NCBI RefSeq assembly: GCF_030272615.1
Contig: NC_081406.1
Coordinates: 115,413,783 to 115,477,782, forward strand
DNA length: 64,000 nt
Source of the DNA: Cryptomeria japonica
Lineage: Eukaryota > Streptophyta > Pinopsida > Cupressales > Cupressaceae
Direction: 5' to 3'
Made by a program: the position numbers and the translations under genes. Each line of letters starts with the position of its first letter. Positions within the stretch are counted from its first letter, which is position 1. Of this stretch, positions 1-11,450 are shown in pieces. The notes under the pieces are model-generated. The model had not been told where the DNA came from. It saw nothing but the letters and a program-made list of their open reading frames with translations, and did not search any database.

Positions 1-1670
1 AAGTTTCAACACATTTCTTTGTAACAATTGTGACATAATACTATGCAAAGATTCATTAAGAGGAATGAATTCTTTTCTAAAGTATTTGGACAAAGGAGGC
101 CCACCTATTGTGGCTACTACTTGAGTGTTGTTGTTGAAATTGAATTTAATGAATCCCTTATTCAGTTTGAATATCAGAAAAGGTTGTTGAGAACTTTCAC
201 TTTTATCACTCGGAGCCATTGAAGATTATTGTTCCAGTTGACTCACAGTAAGCTGATAATTGTGATGTACTCCGCAAAACTGCATAAAGGAAGTAAACCC
301 AGAAAAGAGAAGTTTATCCCTAATATATTTTTGCAAATTAAAAATAAAAATCCTTTGAATATCTTGACTAGGAACAGGAAAAGAAATTTGAGAATACAAA
401 TGCTTATATCCACCAATAAAATCAATCACTTTTTTTTTAACACCTTGTTTACAATGCATTAAATCAATCAAAGTAATCTTAGGAGCAATATTATTGTGAA
501 TTTGTTGAATAAAAGCATTAGCCAATTGTTGAAAATAAGTAAGAGAATAAGGAGGCAAAGAACAATAACATTGCAAAGCCTTATCCCTTAATGTTACTAT
601 AAACATTTTAGCCAACAATCTTTGATTATGAGCAAAGTCACTACACAAAGTTTAAAATGTTTTCACTTGAGTCAAAGGGTCAAATTTTCCATTATAAAGT
701 TCCAATTGAGATACTTCCACATGTTTAGGAGGGAAAGCTTGGACAATTTCATTGGATAATGTGCTCACTACATCAAATGTGGGCACATTATACTTAGATT
801 GATTCATATAAGCTATTTGTTTGTGCAAGGAAGGACACTGTTTGGGCTAGACTATTGATGGCAGCTTCAATAGAAGGATTGAAATTAGACATGTTGGATT
901 GAGAAGGAGAGGTAACATTGTTGAATAAAGGAGGAGTAATATTTTTGAAGGATGGAGGAACTTGAGAATAAGGAGGTATATTGTGATATGAAGGCGGGGT
1001 TGAGAATAAGGAGGTGGTACACTATGCTAGGTAGGTATGGGAGATGATTGGCTAACAAATGGAAGACTTACTTGAGGAGGGGTGAAATAATTATGATTAG
1101 AGGAGTTGTCCCCTTGACTAACACTTATACGTATGAAATTTTGACTAAAGTTAGGCATGATGTTGGATGTAAATGTGGGAACACTAGGCATAGGGGTAGC
1201 CAAGGGAATTGAGTGATTAACTTGACTAGGAGGTTGTGTATAACCAAGGACTTCAACACAACACTTCATAGGCATGATATTAGAATAAAAAATATGAGCA
1301 ATACCACGCAAGGAATCAAAACCAAGTTTATCACTTTGAACCATTCTTTCAATCCTTCAATCAATGGGAGAGCTTCACTTTCCGGGTATTGTTGACTCAT
1401 CCATTGTTGAATATTTTTAAATTGATTGTCAATATTCTCAAATCGGTCAAAGGAAACCCTAGTTAATGATTCATCCACATCATGAGAATTATAAAAATAA
1501 TGAGGATAAATGGGGACATTTATAGGATTGGAAGAACCTCCAACATCCTCCTGGAACAAGTTATCCAAATTAGGCTCCATCTCTTTGGTAATTAAACGTT
1601 GGAAAGTCTTAATTATACAACTTCTTCTCATAGGGATATTATAGGTTGGATTAATAGTAGTAAAACTCAT
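1..1670 (-). pseudogene. Gag of element E (broken, runs off the left edge)
   Basis: Read on the minus strand this is a Ty3/gypsy-type Gag, the capsid polyprotein of an LTR retrotransposon. The hydrophilic N-terminus (ATG at 1670-1668) covers about 1670-1266, with an Asn/Asp/Phe-rich stretch around NLDNLFQED. A Pro/Ser/Thr/Asn-rich linker lies at 1344-1027. A frame-broken stretch follows at 1026-650. The Retrotrans_gag-like capsid core is at 648-226, recognisable by LPPYSLTYFQQLANAF and KVIDFIGGYKHLYSQI. After a TAA at 228-226 the same frame stays open to base 1, with an ATG at 219-217, so the polyprotein continued beyond the window. At least three frame changes and this stop make it non-functional. 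I see no zinc knuckle inside the window. Confidence 0.75.
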
Positions 1671-1789
1671 GCACTAATGGAGGGAAATTGGAAATTTAAA
1701 ATAAGAAAATTATTTGAGAAGATAAAGAATAATTGTGAAAAATTATGCAAACCCCTAGGAAATTAAAATTTAAAATTAGGGCTAAAAAT

Positions 1790-2560
1790 AACCTCTTAAT
1801 TTTAAAAATTTAAATTTAAAATGATCTAAAGAAAATTTAAATTTAAAAACAGGGCCTTGTAAGAGAACTTCTTAATTTTGAAATTTAAATTTAAAATGAT
1901 CAATAGGAAATTTAAATTTAAAATTAGGGCCTTGTAAAAAGAACCTCTTGATTTTAAAATTTAAATTTAAAATGTGATGTTGAAATTTGGGAGTTGAAAT
2001 AATCAATTTAAATGTAAAAATTAGAGCTCTTTTAATTAACCACTTAATTTTAAAATTTAAATTTGAAATTGTCCACAAGAGATCTAAATTTAAAATGGCC
2101 TTGTAAAAAGAACCTCTTAATTTTAAATTTAAAAATTGATCCAAGGTTGAAATTGAAATGATAAATCCAAAATTGGGAAATGCACAAGGTTATTTTAAAT
2201 TTTAAAATTAGGGTCCTTTTAATTAACTACTTAATTTTAAAATTTAAATTTGAAATTTGATCCAAGATTGCAAATCTAAATTTGAAGCCACTCTAAAATG
2301 ATAAATTCAAAATGTAAACAACCAACAAGCTCAATTTTAAGTTTTTTTGAAAATTAGGGTTTTGCAATTAACAACTTAATTTTAAAATTTAAATTTGAAA
2401 TTTGACTTGCAAGTGAAAATTTGAATTTTAAAATTGAAAAAAACTCAAACCTAAAATAATAAATCCAAATTATGCAATCCACAAGCTCAATTTTGAAATT
2501 TAAAAATTAGGGTTTAAGTGAAATTAACCTCTAAATTTTTTAAAATTTGCAAGGAAATCA
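1790..2560. repeat. Diverged AT-rich tandem repeat in the leader of element E
   Basis: Units begin with AACCTCTTAATTTTAAAATT or a close variant at 1790, 1866, 1942, 2038, 2111, 2225, 2370 and 2525. Several end in ATTAGGGCCTTGTAAAAAG or ATTAGGGTCC/TTT. Unit length grows from about 75 bp to about 155 bp from left to right while the anchor stays recognisable, and AATTTAAATTT palindromes recur inside each unit. The array lies between the Gag start (1670) and the LTR side of element E, so in the element's own orientation it is an untranslated leader. A 90-codon minus-strand reading frame within it (2144-1872) is low-complexity and not credible as a gene. Confidence 0.8.
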
Positions 2561-2948
2561 CATTCAAATTTGAGAAGAAAAATCAAAAGTAAGCATAGGA
2601 AACGTCGAGTTCACCAAAATGTAAAGGGGAAATTTTGATTTTGCAATTTTCAACATAAAAGGGAGAAATTACCAAATCAATTTCGATTAAAACTTTTACA
2701 TTCAAAAGAGGGAAGAGAATCCACTAGATTCAGTCACAAATTAGATTAAGGACTGAATACTGAATGTATTGATTAATTTTTGTGGGGTTTTTCCTCTCTT
2801 AAATTGTAAGTTGAAATGTTGAATTAAGGTAAAGTGTTTAAAAATGAAGGTAAAATTGAGAAAATAATGAGCTACAGATGTGGGATTTTCACATGCACCT
2901 GGATCTGAGTAGTATAAGCCAAGTCGGATGGTGCATTACAAGGGTCCT
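2561..2948 (-). other. Leader or LTR-proximal sequence of element E, non-coding
   Basis: AT-rich sequence joining the leader repeat to the insertion point of element D. I see no gene, no clear primer-binding site and no RNA gene. The last five bases (2944-2948, GTCCT) form one side of the target duplication of element D. Confidence 0.5.
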
Positions 2949-4077
2949 TGATAAATACTAAGATGGGGGTTGGATTAGTATACGTAAAAACCCTATCAAA
3001 CACTTAAGCAATTTTACTGCAGACTGGTATAGCCCTCTAAACAACAAACGGGTTAATATGCAAACAAGCCAAATAGAAAATAAAGCATTCACCCAAAATA
3101 ACACAATCACCATAACATAAGATATTTTGATGTGGAAACCCAAATGGGAAAAACCATGGTGAGTAAAACTCACAAGTCTACTATCTGCAAAATAGCAGCC
3201 AGACCGGTTAAGGCTTTACAATGTTCTTCACCAGAATAGATCCTGTTACGAATCTTGATCTCTATTAGGAGATAAGTCCTGTTAAAAACTACCCTATTAA
3301 AGGATTTCAAATCCACAACTGTGAACCACCTGTTAGAGGATTTAGAATAGGCTTAACTAAGCTTACACGGTTAAAGGTTTCTGACTTGTCGAAGAGATTA
3401 GTAATCAACAAGTAAGTGATCTATAAAGTAGCACAAAATGCTTAGTTAGATCCTTGATTGCTCTTTGTTAATGCATTGCATCATTACTTTAGTCTTCTAT
3501 CCTTCACACATTCAATCTCTGTCTCAAGATACTTTTTGCAAAGACCTAATATTCTTACACAACACACTCAAAACCCTAGACAAGATGTCCTCATATAGGA
3601 ATCTAATTTCATGTTGGTTCAATGAGATTAGATTACAATTTCGTAGGTACAGTGCATCTAGACACAATTGTAACATGACACAAAATCACCGCATCGATGT
3701 CAGTGGATGATAACTCATCACACTTTACAAGTTTGACGGTTTAACAAAACAAAGTATACCGATTACCGGTTTACAAATAAAGACTAGTAAAGTGTAACAT
3801 AGTGTTCCGATCTTAAAAAGATTGGCTACCACTTGGGGTCCTTGTACCACTGGAGGTCCTTGTACTGCTTGAGGTCCTCGGTCATTCTTTGACCGGTAAG
3901 CTCCTTCTACAAACACCGATAGTCCTCTACAAACAAAGACAATGCATACATGGGCATATAATACCGGTTTGAACAATGCATCACTTACTACCAGTTGAGA
4001 ATAACTCATACAACAAATAAGTGTGTGTCCATCAATGACAATCACAACTAAGTACAAACATCATCAAAATGCCAACA
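2949..4077 (-). repeat. 3' LTR of element D
   Basis: Aligns along its whole length with 8271-9398 in the same orientation. In element sense it starts TGTTGGCATTTTGATG (4077 leftwards) directly after the polypurine tract and ends GTATTTATCA at 2949. Short reading frames inside it on either strand have counterparts in the other LTR and are not genes. Confidence 0.92.
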
Positions 4078-4103
4078 ATCTCCCCCTTTGACATTGATGG
4101 CAA
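4078..4103 (-). other. Polypurine tract of element D with adjacent hairpin arm
   Basis: In element sense this reads TTGCCATCAATGTCAAAGGGGGAGAT and abuts the TGTTGG start of the LTR, the standard position for plus-strand priming. CCATCAATG just upstream is the inverted complement of CATTGATGG inside the LTR (plus-strand coordinates 4092-4100 and 4029-4037), so the tract sits in a potential stem-loop. The same arrangement is present in element H. Confidence 0.85.
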
Positions 4104-4399
4104 CACTTAGGAAATTTTGACATCGAAGTGCTTACAAAACAAAAATGATGCCATAATCAAAACTACTCCCCCTAAGCATATACACTAATCCTTTTCCAAA
4201 ATTACAAGCATATACTACTTCCATTTGCATAAAATTTTCATTCAATACCACTCCCCCTTTGCCAACAATGACAAATTAATGCAAACATGCCATAGAGATT
4301 TACCAAAATCATATTGCATAACATGAAAATAGAGTATATGTTAATGACAATAATGAGTAAAAATTTTCAAAAATGAATTTAAAGTTTTTCAGAAATTCC

Positions 4400-7345
4400 T
4401 TCATGTTTGTAGACCAAGTATCTAGGAGTGAGGCAACAATTTCACTTTGAGTCTACATCAGGAATGCTAACTCCTTTGTGGCATCCATAGTTCTCATTTA
4501 CTGAGTGACAATAATGGCTTCCATGTTCAGAAGGTACTTCTGAAGAATTTGCAACTTAGGTAACAAAAGCAAGTAAAGCTCCTGTAGATTTTGAATCCAC
4601 TTGTAGATCTTTGAATCAATCCTGGCAATCTGTTGCCTGTGAGTCTGTATAGTCTACCCATACACTGTGAAGGAATCATATGGCACTTTGAAGGTCTCCA
4701 TATATTGCTTTAATTCTAATTGGAGTTGACCTTTCTTCTTCATAGCATCATCACAAAATAGATTGGGTTGGCAGATTTTGCACAAAAGTTTATGTCCTTC
4801 AACCATTGCCAGACTGATATGATCTCTTTGATGGGTCAGCTTGATTCTGTCTTCATCAATTTTATTCACAAATGCAACTTTTAGTTCTTTTACATTCTTT
4901 TTCTCTATAGTATCTTGGGAAACATCTTCCAATGATTGCACTTGATCACCCACTATTGTGCATAGAAGCTTCAACTGGGCTAGTGAGGAATCCTTACCGG
5001 AAAGATCAGTATTGGGGACTAAGTTTGAAAGAGTATCAATAGAAAATTGAATAACATCTTTTTATTTCTTCATTCTTAGTTCCTCCAATCTTTCTTTAGC
5101 AATTTGAATACTTCTAAGTAGCTCATTTTTGTCTATAGATTTGGTAAGACAGGCAAGAGTTAATTCACTGTGACCAGTGGGATCAACCTGTTTTGCTTGA
5201 ACTTGATCTTCGGTTGCCTTGGGAATCTTGGAAGTCTATCCTCCTTCCTTTCCTTTGAGATCCTCTTGTCTCTTCTTCTCTTGCTCTTCTTTCTCCTTGG
5301 CCTCCTTGTCAGCCTTTTCTTCTCCTCTTTTTCCACTTTCTCCTTCTCCACTTTCTCCTTCTCTTCTTTCTCCTTCTCCACTTTCTCCTTCTCTATTTTC
5401 TCCTTCTCCACTTTCTCTTTCTCTGCTTTCTCCTTCTTCACTTTCTCTTTCTTTGCTTTCTCCTTTTCCGCTTTCTCCTTCTTTGCTTCATCTTTCTCTT
5501 CTTTCTCCTTCTCCACTTCGTCGAGTTTAGTACCTTCAGCATCTAATGCATCCACATTGATAGGATCATTTTTCTCAGATACTCTTTCTCCCTGATCATT
5601 GAAGGCTTCATCCGGTTTTGATTTTGATAGGTCAAACACTTTCTCAGCCTGTAGATTTTCTTTGAATACCTTTTTCATCTTGACAGCTTCTTGAGCCTAT
5701 AGATGAGTGTCTTTTTCTACTTCAATGATTTTACCTTCAAGTAACTGAAGTCTTCTCTTTCTCATGAAAAAGATGCCTTTGTACCAATCAAGAATCTCAA
5801 ATAATTTAGAAATGGAAGCATCTAGGAAATATTGAGAAATTTTTTTCTCCCTAATTGCTTGCTCCTTTTCAATGACAATGCACCATTTATTGTCCAAAGA
5901 ATCATATAAAGAATTAGATACTATAGGTTTAATATTGATTAGAGACAGATCATTATCACATAAATACTTAATGAGTTCTTTCTCTACGTCTTACTTTTCA
6001 ATATCGTTAAGATCATCAAAATAATCTTCTAGATGATCAAGAATTTTCCTTCTAATATTCTTTATAGTCCTTTGATAGTGTGTCATAGGCTTGTAAGAAG
6101 CAATGTGTATATTTACTGGTGTAGAGGTTACAGGTACATTACTGGTTAGCTTGGTCTTCTTACTCGATTGCCTCATCTTCTTCCTTTCAGCTTCTGATTC
6201 ATTATCTTCTGAATCCTGTGCTCCGTTCTTGGTTTTCCTCTTCCTCTCAAATACCTTTGGTGAAATAGCCTCTGGTTTGTTCTTGGCTGGTGACCTCTTG
6301 GTCACTTTTCGACTGGCAGCAGATGTAACTGGTGCCGATGTTGATGGCACAACTTTCCTCTTCTTTTGCTTCAGTACTTTAGTAGGATTAACTCTCTTAG
6401 AGTAGGTACTGGTCCTCTTCTTCTTTGGATCAAGCGGTGAAGTAAGTAGGGTAGAGGCATACACAATGAGTATATCATTCACCACTTCATAGCCTATAGT
6501 CTCAACTTTCTCTTTTCTTGGCTCAATCGCTTCCATTATGCAATGATCCACTTTGATCGTGAAACAAATATCATCTTCATACGTCTTAACCAGGTCACCT
6601 GATAGCCTTGTTCTCTAGTTCATCTTCAATATGAACTCATCAAAATACCTATTCAGAGTCTCTGGATAAGTAGATCCCACTGCTTGCACACTCTCCTTGA
6701 TTTGTCTTGTAATTGGTAGGTCACTTGACCATTGAACATCACCAACTCCTGGAAAATACCTTTGAAAGTAGAAAAATAACTTGACAAGTAGTTGACCGAA
6801 CTTGAACCTTAGTGCCTTGTCCTCTTTGATGGATTTCAAATTCTCCATGAGTTGTTTTTGCATGTAGGTACACAAGTTGTACTCTGCATCTTCCTTGATC
6901 ATTCGATAAGCGGCATGCACCGTAGCTATAGGAACATAATTCATCCTGCTGGCATAGAATACTCTATACCCGATCACCATGCATGCATACTTCACCAAGT
7001 CATCTCTTATGGTGTTGATAGTATTGCTTGCTTGTCACTCACAGAACCAGTGAGTTCTTGCACTTTTGCTTTTGTGATCTAACGAAGAATAGGGACCTCT
7101 TCAATATTGCAAAAACTGGTCACGACATGGATTGCCTCTAGTGTGATATCTTGGGTTCACTCAAGATACATCTTGTCACCATGAACCCTACTAATAATAA
7201 TTCTTATACGATTTTCTGTGAATTTCTCAAGAAAATATGCTGCATTGTGGAAATTCTTCTTCTCAATCATGTTGTACTCTAGTTTAATCTTCTTATCTTC
7301 TCCACAGAACAATCTCAACTAGGAGTGAATCACTAGAGACCCTAG
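4400..7345 (-). pseudogene. ORF X of element D: long unrecognised retrotransposon protein (broken)
   Basis: I do not recognise this protein. On the minus strand it begins around 7345 after the Gag zinc-knuckle region. Segments in order: a globular N-terminal part (about 7300-6615, including HAAYRMIKEDAEYNLC and LPITRQIKESVQAVG); a region with IGYEVVNDILIVYASTLL (about 6551-6450); a Lys/Arg/Ser-rich basic stretch with nuclear-localisation-like clusters such as KQKKRKVV (6420-6140); an acidic/helical part (6060-5697); a Lys/Glu pentapeptide array (5530-5329); and a coiled-coil-like C-terminus (4974-4400). It is broken by stops and frameshifts. A colinear, diverged counterpart lies on the plus strand at about 46090-49272. 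It shows no protease, RT, RNase H or integrase motifs. It takes the place of pol, so a role in packaging, transport or targeting of the element is possible but unproven. Confidence 0.7.
5329..5520 (-). repeat. 15-bp tandem repeat encoding (KEKVE)n in ORF X
   Basis: The plus strand is almost pure pyrimidine, repeating variants of CTTTCTCCTTCTCCA. On the minus strand this encodes about a dozen Lys-Glu pentapeptides (KEKVE, KEKAE, KEKIE) in frame with the rest of ORF X. The result would be a long, highly charged single alpha-helix or coiled coil. Long reading frames on the plus strand here are artefacts of the repeat. Confidence 0.85.
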
Positions 7346-7355
7346 GTCTTCCAGT

Positions 7356-7432
7356 TTTATGCATAACAATGACCATTAAATCTAGAAATGGCTAGAAATG
7401 GTAGATTTAATGCATAACAATGACCATTAAAT
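7356..7432 (-). repeat. Short duplication in the Gag/ORF X linker of element D
   Basis: A 25-bp block, TAGATTTAATGGTCATTGTT plus ATGCA in element sense, occurs twice about 52 bp apart. It encodes RFNGHCYA twice. It may be the remnant of a second Gag zinc-binding region that was duplicated and then deleted. Confidence 0.6.
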
Positions 7433-7487
7433 CTACCAGTTCTAGCCTTGTGGTTATACACATTGTTTTGCATGCAAGGGAAATTAT

Positions 7488-8230
7488 TATGTCTTGCTCC
7501 TACATACATTGGTAGTATGTCCTTCCTTATGACAGTTAAAGCATACAGGTTTGAACTTTGACTTACCTTTGCTTTTGCTGATGTTCTCAGGTACCGGTTA
7601 CTCTTTTGGTGCATCAATCTTGGTTCCAAAGGATTCACCTTCCTCATGTGTAGAGAAACCAAGTCCAGTGGTATCCCTTGATGGCTTCATTGATTCCAGC
7701 TGTTGGTCCAATTTTATAGAGCTCAGGTTGAACTTTGCAAGTATCTCCTTCATCTCAGCAAGTTCTTTGGAAAGAGCTTCATTGGTCTTCATTAGTGTTT
7801 CATTATGAGAAATGGTTGCATTGATTTCTTCTTGCATTTCTTCTTTCTCTTCCCTACCCTCTTATAGATAGGCAGTAATGGTACCAATTTCTTGATTTAA
7901 CTTAAAGATCTTGTGCTCCTTGTCCTTCACTAGATCCTTAGCTTTTCTTTAGTTTTCTAGTTCCCGACTCATCCTAATGGTCAGTGCTTCCAGTTCCCGA
8001 CTCAGGTTAGTTTTGGACTCATTTAGTTTCTCCACTTCTTCGACTAGGGCATCCATGTCTGCTTCATTAGAAGAGTTGTTTTCAGTAATTTCCAGCATTT
8101 GCTCAGCAAGTTCTCTTTGTTTGGCTAAAGAGGCTTTATACTTGACCTTAAGATAATCATAGGCTCTCTCAGATTCAGATATAGATGGTGAGTGAGTTCC
8201 CTCATGCTATATTCCCCCATATCTCTTTTC
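7488..8230 (-). pseudogene. Gag C-terminal half of element D: coiled coil plus intact zinc knuckle
   Basis: On the minus strand from about 8190 a Lys/Glu/Leu-rich coiled-coil reading frame runs with only a few in-frame stops. It passes through EEINATISHNETLMKTNEAL (7830s) and the copia-Gag-like ESMKPSRDTTGLGF (about 7690-7650). At 7543-7502 there is an intact CX2CX4HX4C zinc knuckle, CFNCHKEGHTTNVC, the nucleic-acid binding motif of Gag nucleocapsid. The capsid half (UBN2) expected upstream is missing: the coiled coil starts within 100 bp of the primer-binding site. The element therefore kept RNA binding but perhaps not particle assembly. Confidence 0.75.
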
Positions 8231-8255
8231 AAGTGGTTAGACTTAAAGAAAGGTT

Positions 8256-8268
8256 GACTTTGATACCA
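8256..8268 (-). other. Primer-binding site of element D
   Basis: The minus strand reads TGGTATCAAAGTC two bases after the LTR end (8271). This matches the plant copia primer-binding site TGGTATCAGAGC, complementary to the 3' end of initiator methionine tRNA, apart from small differences. Confidence 0.85.
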
Positions 8269-8270
8269 AT

Positions 8271-9398
8271 TGATGAATACGAAGAGGGGAGGGTGAATTA
8301 GTATACCCAAAAACCTTACCAAACACTTAAGCAATTTTACTGCATACCGGTATAGCCCTTTAAACAACAAACCGGTTAATTTACAAACAAGCCAAATAGA
8401 AAATAAATAATTCACCCACAATAACACAATCACCATAACATAAGATATTTTGACGTGGAAACCCAAATGGGAAAAACCACAGTCAGTAAAACTCACAAGT
8501 CTACTATCTGTAGAATAGCAACCAGACAGGTTAAGGTTAGACTGGTTAAGGCTTTACAATGTTCTTTAGCAGAATAGATCTTGTTAGGAATCCTCATCTC
8601 TGTTAGGAGATAAGTCTTGTTAAAGACTACCCTGTTAAAGGAGTTCAGTTCCACAACTGTGAACCACCTTGTTAGAGGATTTAGAACAGGTTTGACTGAG
8701 CCTACCCGGTTAAGGGTTTCTAACTTGTCGAAGAGATTAGTAATCAACAAGTAAGTGATCTATAAAGTAGCACAAAATGCTTAGTTAGGTCTTTGATTGC
8801 TCTTTGTTAATGCATTGCAACATTACTTCAGTCTTCTGTCCTTCGCATGTTCAATCTCTATCACAAGATACTTTTTGCAAAGACCTAATCTTCTTACACA
8901 ACACACTCAAAACCCTACACATGATGTCCTCATATAGGAATCTGATTTCATGTCGGTCCAATGAGATTAGATTACAATTTCCTAGGTATAATGCATCTGG
9001 ACACAATTGTAACATGACACAGAGTCACCACATCAGTGTCGATGGATGATAACTCATCACACTTTACAAGTTTGCCAGTTTAACAAAACAAAGTATACCC
9101 ATTATCAGTTTACAAACAAAGACTGGTAAACTAGAACATAGTGTTCCGATCTTAAAAAGATTGGCTGCTGCTTGGGGTCCTCGTATTGCTTGAGGTCATT
9201 GGTCATGCTTTGACCGATAAGCTCCTTCTGCAAACATCGATAGTCTTCTATAAACAAAGACTATGCATACATTAGCATATAATACAGGTTTGAATAATAC
9301 ATCACTTACTACTAGTTGAGAATAACTCATACAACAAATAAGTGTGTGTACATCAATGACAATCACAACTAAGTACAAACATCATCAAAATTCCAACA
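8271..9398 (-). repeat. 5' LTR of element D
   Basis: In element sense it starts TGTTGGAATTTTGATG at 9398 and ends GTATTCATCA at 8271, two bases before the primer-binding site. It matches the 3' LTR over its full length with scattered substitutions and small indels, for example an 18-bp duplication around the GGTTAAGG motif at 8530-8550. Confidence 0.92.
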
Positions 9399-10155
9399 TT
9401 CCTCCAAACGTTTCTCACGCCGAAGGGGGATGATTTGTCTTTGTGAATAAAGCTAATCCTAGAGAGTATAACTTTGTACCTATTTCCTACATACAAAAAG
9501 AAGGGGAAAAAGGTTAGGAATAGGGGCTTTCCTTAGGTCAAACTCTGGTTTTGGAATTAACCATGAAATTGAAATTAAGATAATTGAAATGACTGTAAGA
9601 AAAGATTCTCCTTTTAAGGGAGATGATAAACTATGACTGAAAATTGAATGATGGTACCTCCTTGTGAAGTTTTACTTGCCTTCACATGGAATTAGGGTTT
9701 CATGAAATAGGATGTGAATATCCAATTCAATGCTTCAATTTCTCTTATATGCTTGATTGATTGATTTCTTGATGTCCTATAAGTGTACTTGGATTTCTTA
9801 GATTGTTGATAGATGTTAAATGAGAGGGGAAATCCTTTTTATATACTTTCTTGTCAAAAAAATTGGCTAATTTTAGGACATGAGCCAACACAGAGAGGGG
9901 TATCCTGCTCAAATTTGAAATGATGCATTGGATTTTGAGGGGAGCCAAATTAGGGTGGACCATGGCATGGCACCATAGTCCTACCCTATTTTGTGGTAGG
10001 ATTAAGGTGCTTGATGAGGTGCATTTTGAGTTATATGGCATTTGTGATGTGTATGAGCATAATTAGGTCTTCAATCAAGTTGAGGGCTGCAAACACCAAA
10101 GTGAAGAACCAAATGTGGTCAAAATTGCAAAGGGGTGCAATTTTAGGATGCTACA
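9399..10155 (-). repeat. LTR portion of element E (right part)
   Basis: Non-coding AT-rich sequence. In element sense it begins TGTAGCATCCTAAAATTGCA at 10155, interrupting a copia reading frame, and continues to the D insertion site at 9399. The LTR's other boundary could not be placed. Confidence 0.6.
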
Positions 10156-11450
10156 CATTGGTCCACACAAATCTGAATGAACAATCTCTAATGGTTTGTT
10201 TACATAGATTAACTTCCTTGCTGAAAATGATTCTCTATGTTGTTTACCCAAAATGCAACCTTCACATACTCTATCCAATTTTTCTTTTAGTGGCAACTTC
10301 TTTACCATTTTTTTCTTATGAAATAGGTTTAAGCTTCCAAAGTTTAGATGCCCAAATCTTAAATGCCATAACCAATTTTCATCCTTAATTTTAGCTTGAT
10401 AAACTACTTGGGAAACTATTGTAGCTTTCTCTTCATCCACTTTTGAGTTTGTTGATGGTTGTGCTTGAGCAAATTGTACCTTCAAATCTAGTTTTAACAT
10501 TAGGGGAAACATTCTATTGCTTGTCATTTGGACTTTTTCAATGAGATGATTGCTTGGAAATTTGTCTAAAATTGTGCATTCTTTGTTCTTGGAAAAGAAT
10601 TGATACCCCTTTTGAATGAGTTGCCCTATACTCATTAAGTTATGTTTTAGCTCAAGAATATAACACTCATTTGAAATAAACTTTTTCTCCCCCTTTTTGG
10701 TTAGAATGTTGACACTTCCTTTACCCATAACTGAAAATTTGTTGTCATTCCCCAATGCAACATCTAATTTTACACTTTCACCCAAACTAGAAAATATTTC
10801 TCAATTCCCATTCATATGAATGATACAACTTGAATCTAAAAACCATATGTATTTATCACTTTCTTGTGAAACATTACAAGATATGAACATGTGATTTTGA
10901 TTTTGATTTTCTTTGGTTAAGTTTGCACTTTGTTGCCTAGAATGATTTTGCTTCTTTCTACATTCATTTAAGTAATGCCCAAATTTCTTGTAATAATGAC
11001 ATTGAATTGAAGATTTATCATACCTTTGAATTTGTGGCTGATTTTGGTTTGTATTATGACTTGGGTTTTGGATGTTACCTCTTCCACTTGAGTTTGATGG
11101 GTTGCCTCTTCCACCTTTGTATGAATTTCTTCCTCTATCTTTGAAATTTGTTCTTCCCCTACCTCTACCATTCCTGATTGAGACTTGTGTCTTGAAATTA
11201 TGCTCCAAATTTGATTTTGTTGACCTATTAAACCTATGCTCATGAGAAATGAGTGATGCATGAAGCTCATCCACTGAAAACTATGAGAGATTATTTGTCT
11301 CTTCATTGGCCACCACCATAGATTCAAATCTTTTAGGCAAAATTCTCAAAATATTTTCAATCAGTCTCCTCTCTTCAAGTGTCTCACCGTGACATTTGAT
11401 CTTGTTTACTAGTTCAATGATTTGAGTGAAGAATGAGTCTATTGTATCTA
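10156..11450 (-). pseudogene. Ty1/copia Gag-protease-pre-integrase fragment (element F)
   Basis: Minus-strand copia polyprotein. From 11450 leftwards: the end of the UBN2 Gag capsid (ELVNKIKCHGETLEERRLIE), a Gly/Arg/Asn-rich basic segment (11220-11060), and a zinc knuckle CHYYKKFGHYLNEC in which the second cysteine is tyrosine (11010-10970). Then a protease start with altered active-site context FLDSSC (about 10830, normally DSG), and the GAG-pre-integrase HHCC region with LWHLRFGHLNFGSL and CEGCILGKQH, up to HSDLCGPM. The frame ends where element E's LTR begins at 10155. Integrase core, RT and RNase H would lie beyond the left edge. One TAG (about 11280) and a stop near 10800 also break it. 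At 11450 it is cut by a family-A LTR. Confidence 0.88.

Larger units (their letters stand above)
2949..9398 (-). mobile_element. Complete non-autonomous copia-type LTR element D carrying Gag tail plus ORF X
   Basis: Two direct LTRs (2949-4077 and 8271-9398, about 1.13 kb each) flank a 4.2-kb interior. Read on the minus strand the order is 5' LTR, primer-binding site (8268-8256), Gag C-terminal half with zinc knuckle, ORF X, polypurine tract (4090-4078), 3' LTR. LTR termini are TGTTGG and ATCA. Flanking pentamers are GTCCT (2944-2948) and TTCCT (9399-9403), a 4-of-5 match consistent with a slightly mutated 5-bp target duplication. No protease, integrase, reverse transcriptase or RNase H is present, so it would have depended on a partner. 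The many differences between the LTRs show an old insertion; identity was not computed. Confidence 0.9.
1..10155 (-). mobile_element. Ty3/gypsy-type LTR retrotransposon E, left end outside window, interrupted by element D
   Basis: On the minus strand an LTR appears to start at 10155 with TGTAGCATCC. It abuts a copia integrase-region reading frame that breaks at exactly this point, which marks it as an insertion. LTR and leader sequence continue leftwards to 9399, are interrupted by element D (2949-9398), resume at 2948 and lead into a gypsy-type Gag at 1670-1. The pol genes and the other LTR would lie left of base 1. The 3' end of the LTR and the primer-binding site could not be located, and no target duplication can be checked because the far end is missing. 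Assignment to Ty3/gypsy rests on the Gag only. Confidence 0.7.

Noticed and set aside
5170-5595. Long plus-strand reading frames rich in Ser/Phe/Leu
   Set aside because: They are reverse reads of the (KEKVE)n repeat in ORF X of element D, with pure low-complexity composition.
2949-9398. Segmental gene duplication suggested by paired similar frames at 3-4 kb and 8-9.4 kb
   Set aside because: The pair are the LTRs of element D: TG...CA ends, primer-binding site, polypurine tract and flanking near-duplicate pentamers explain them.
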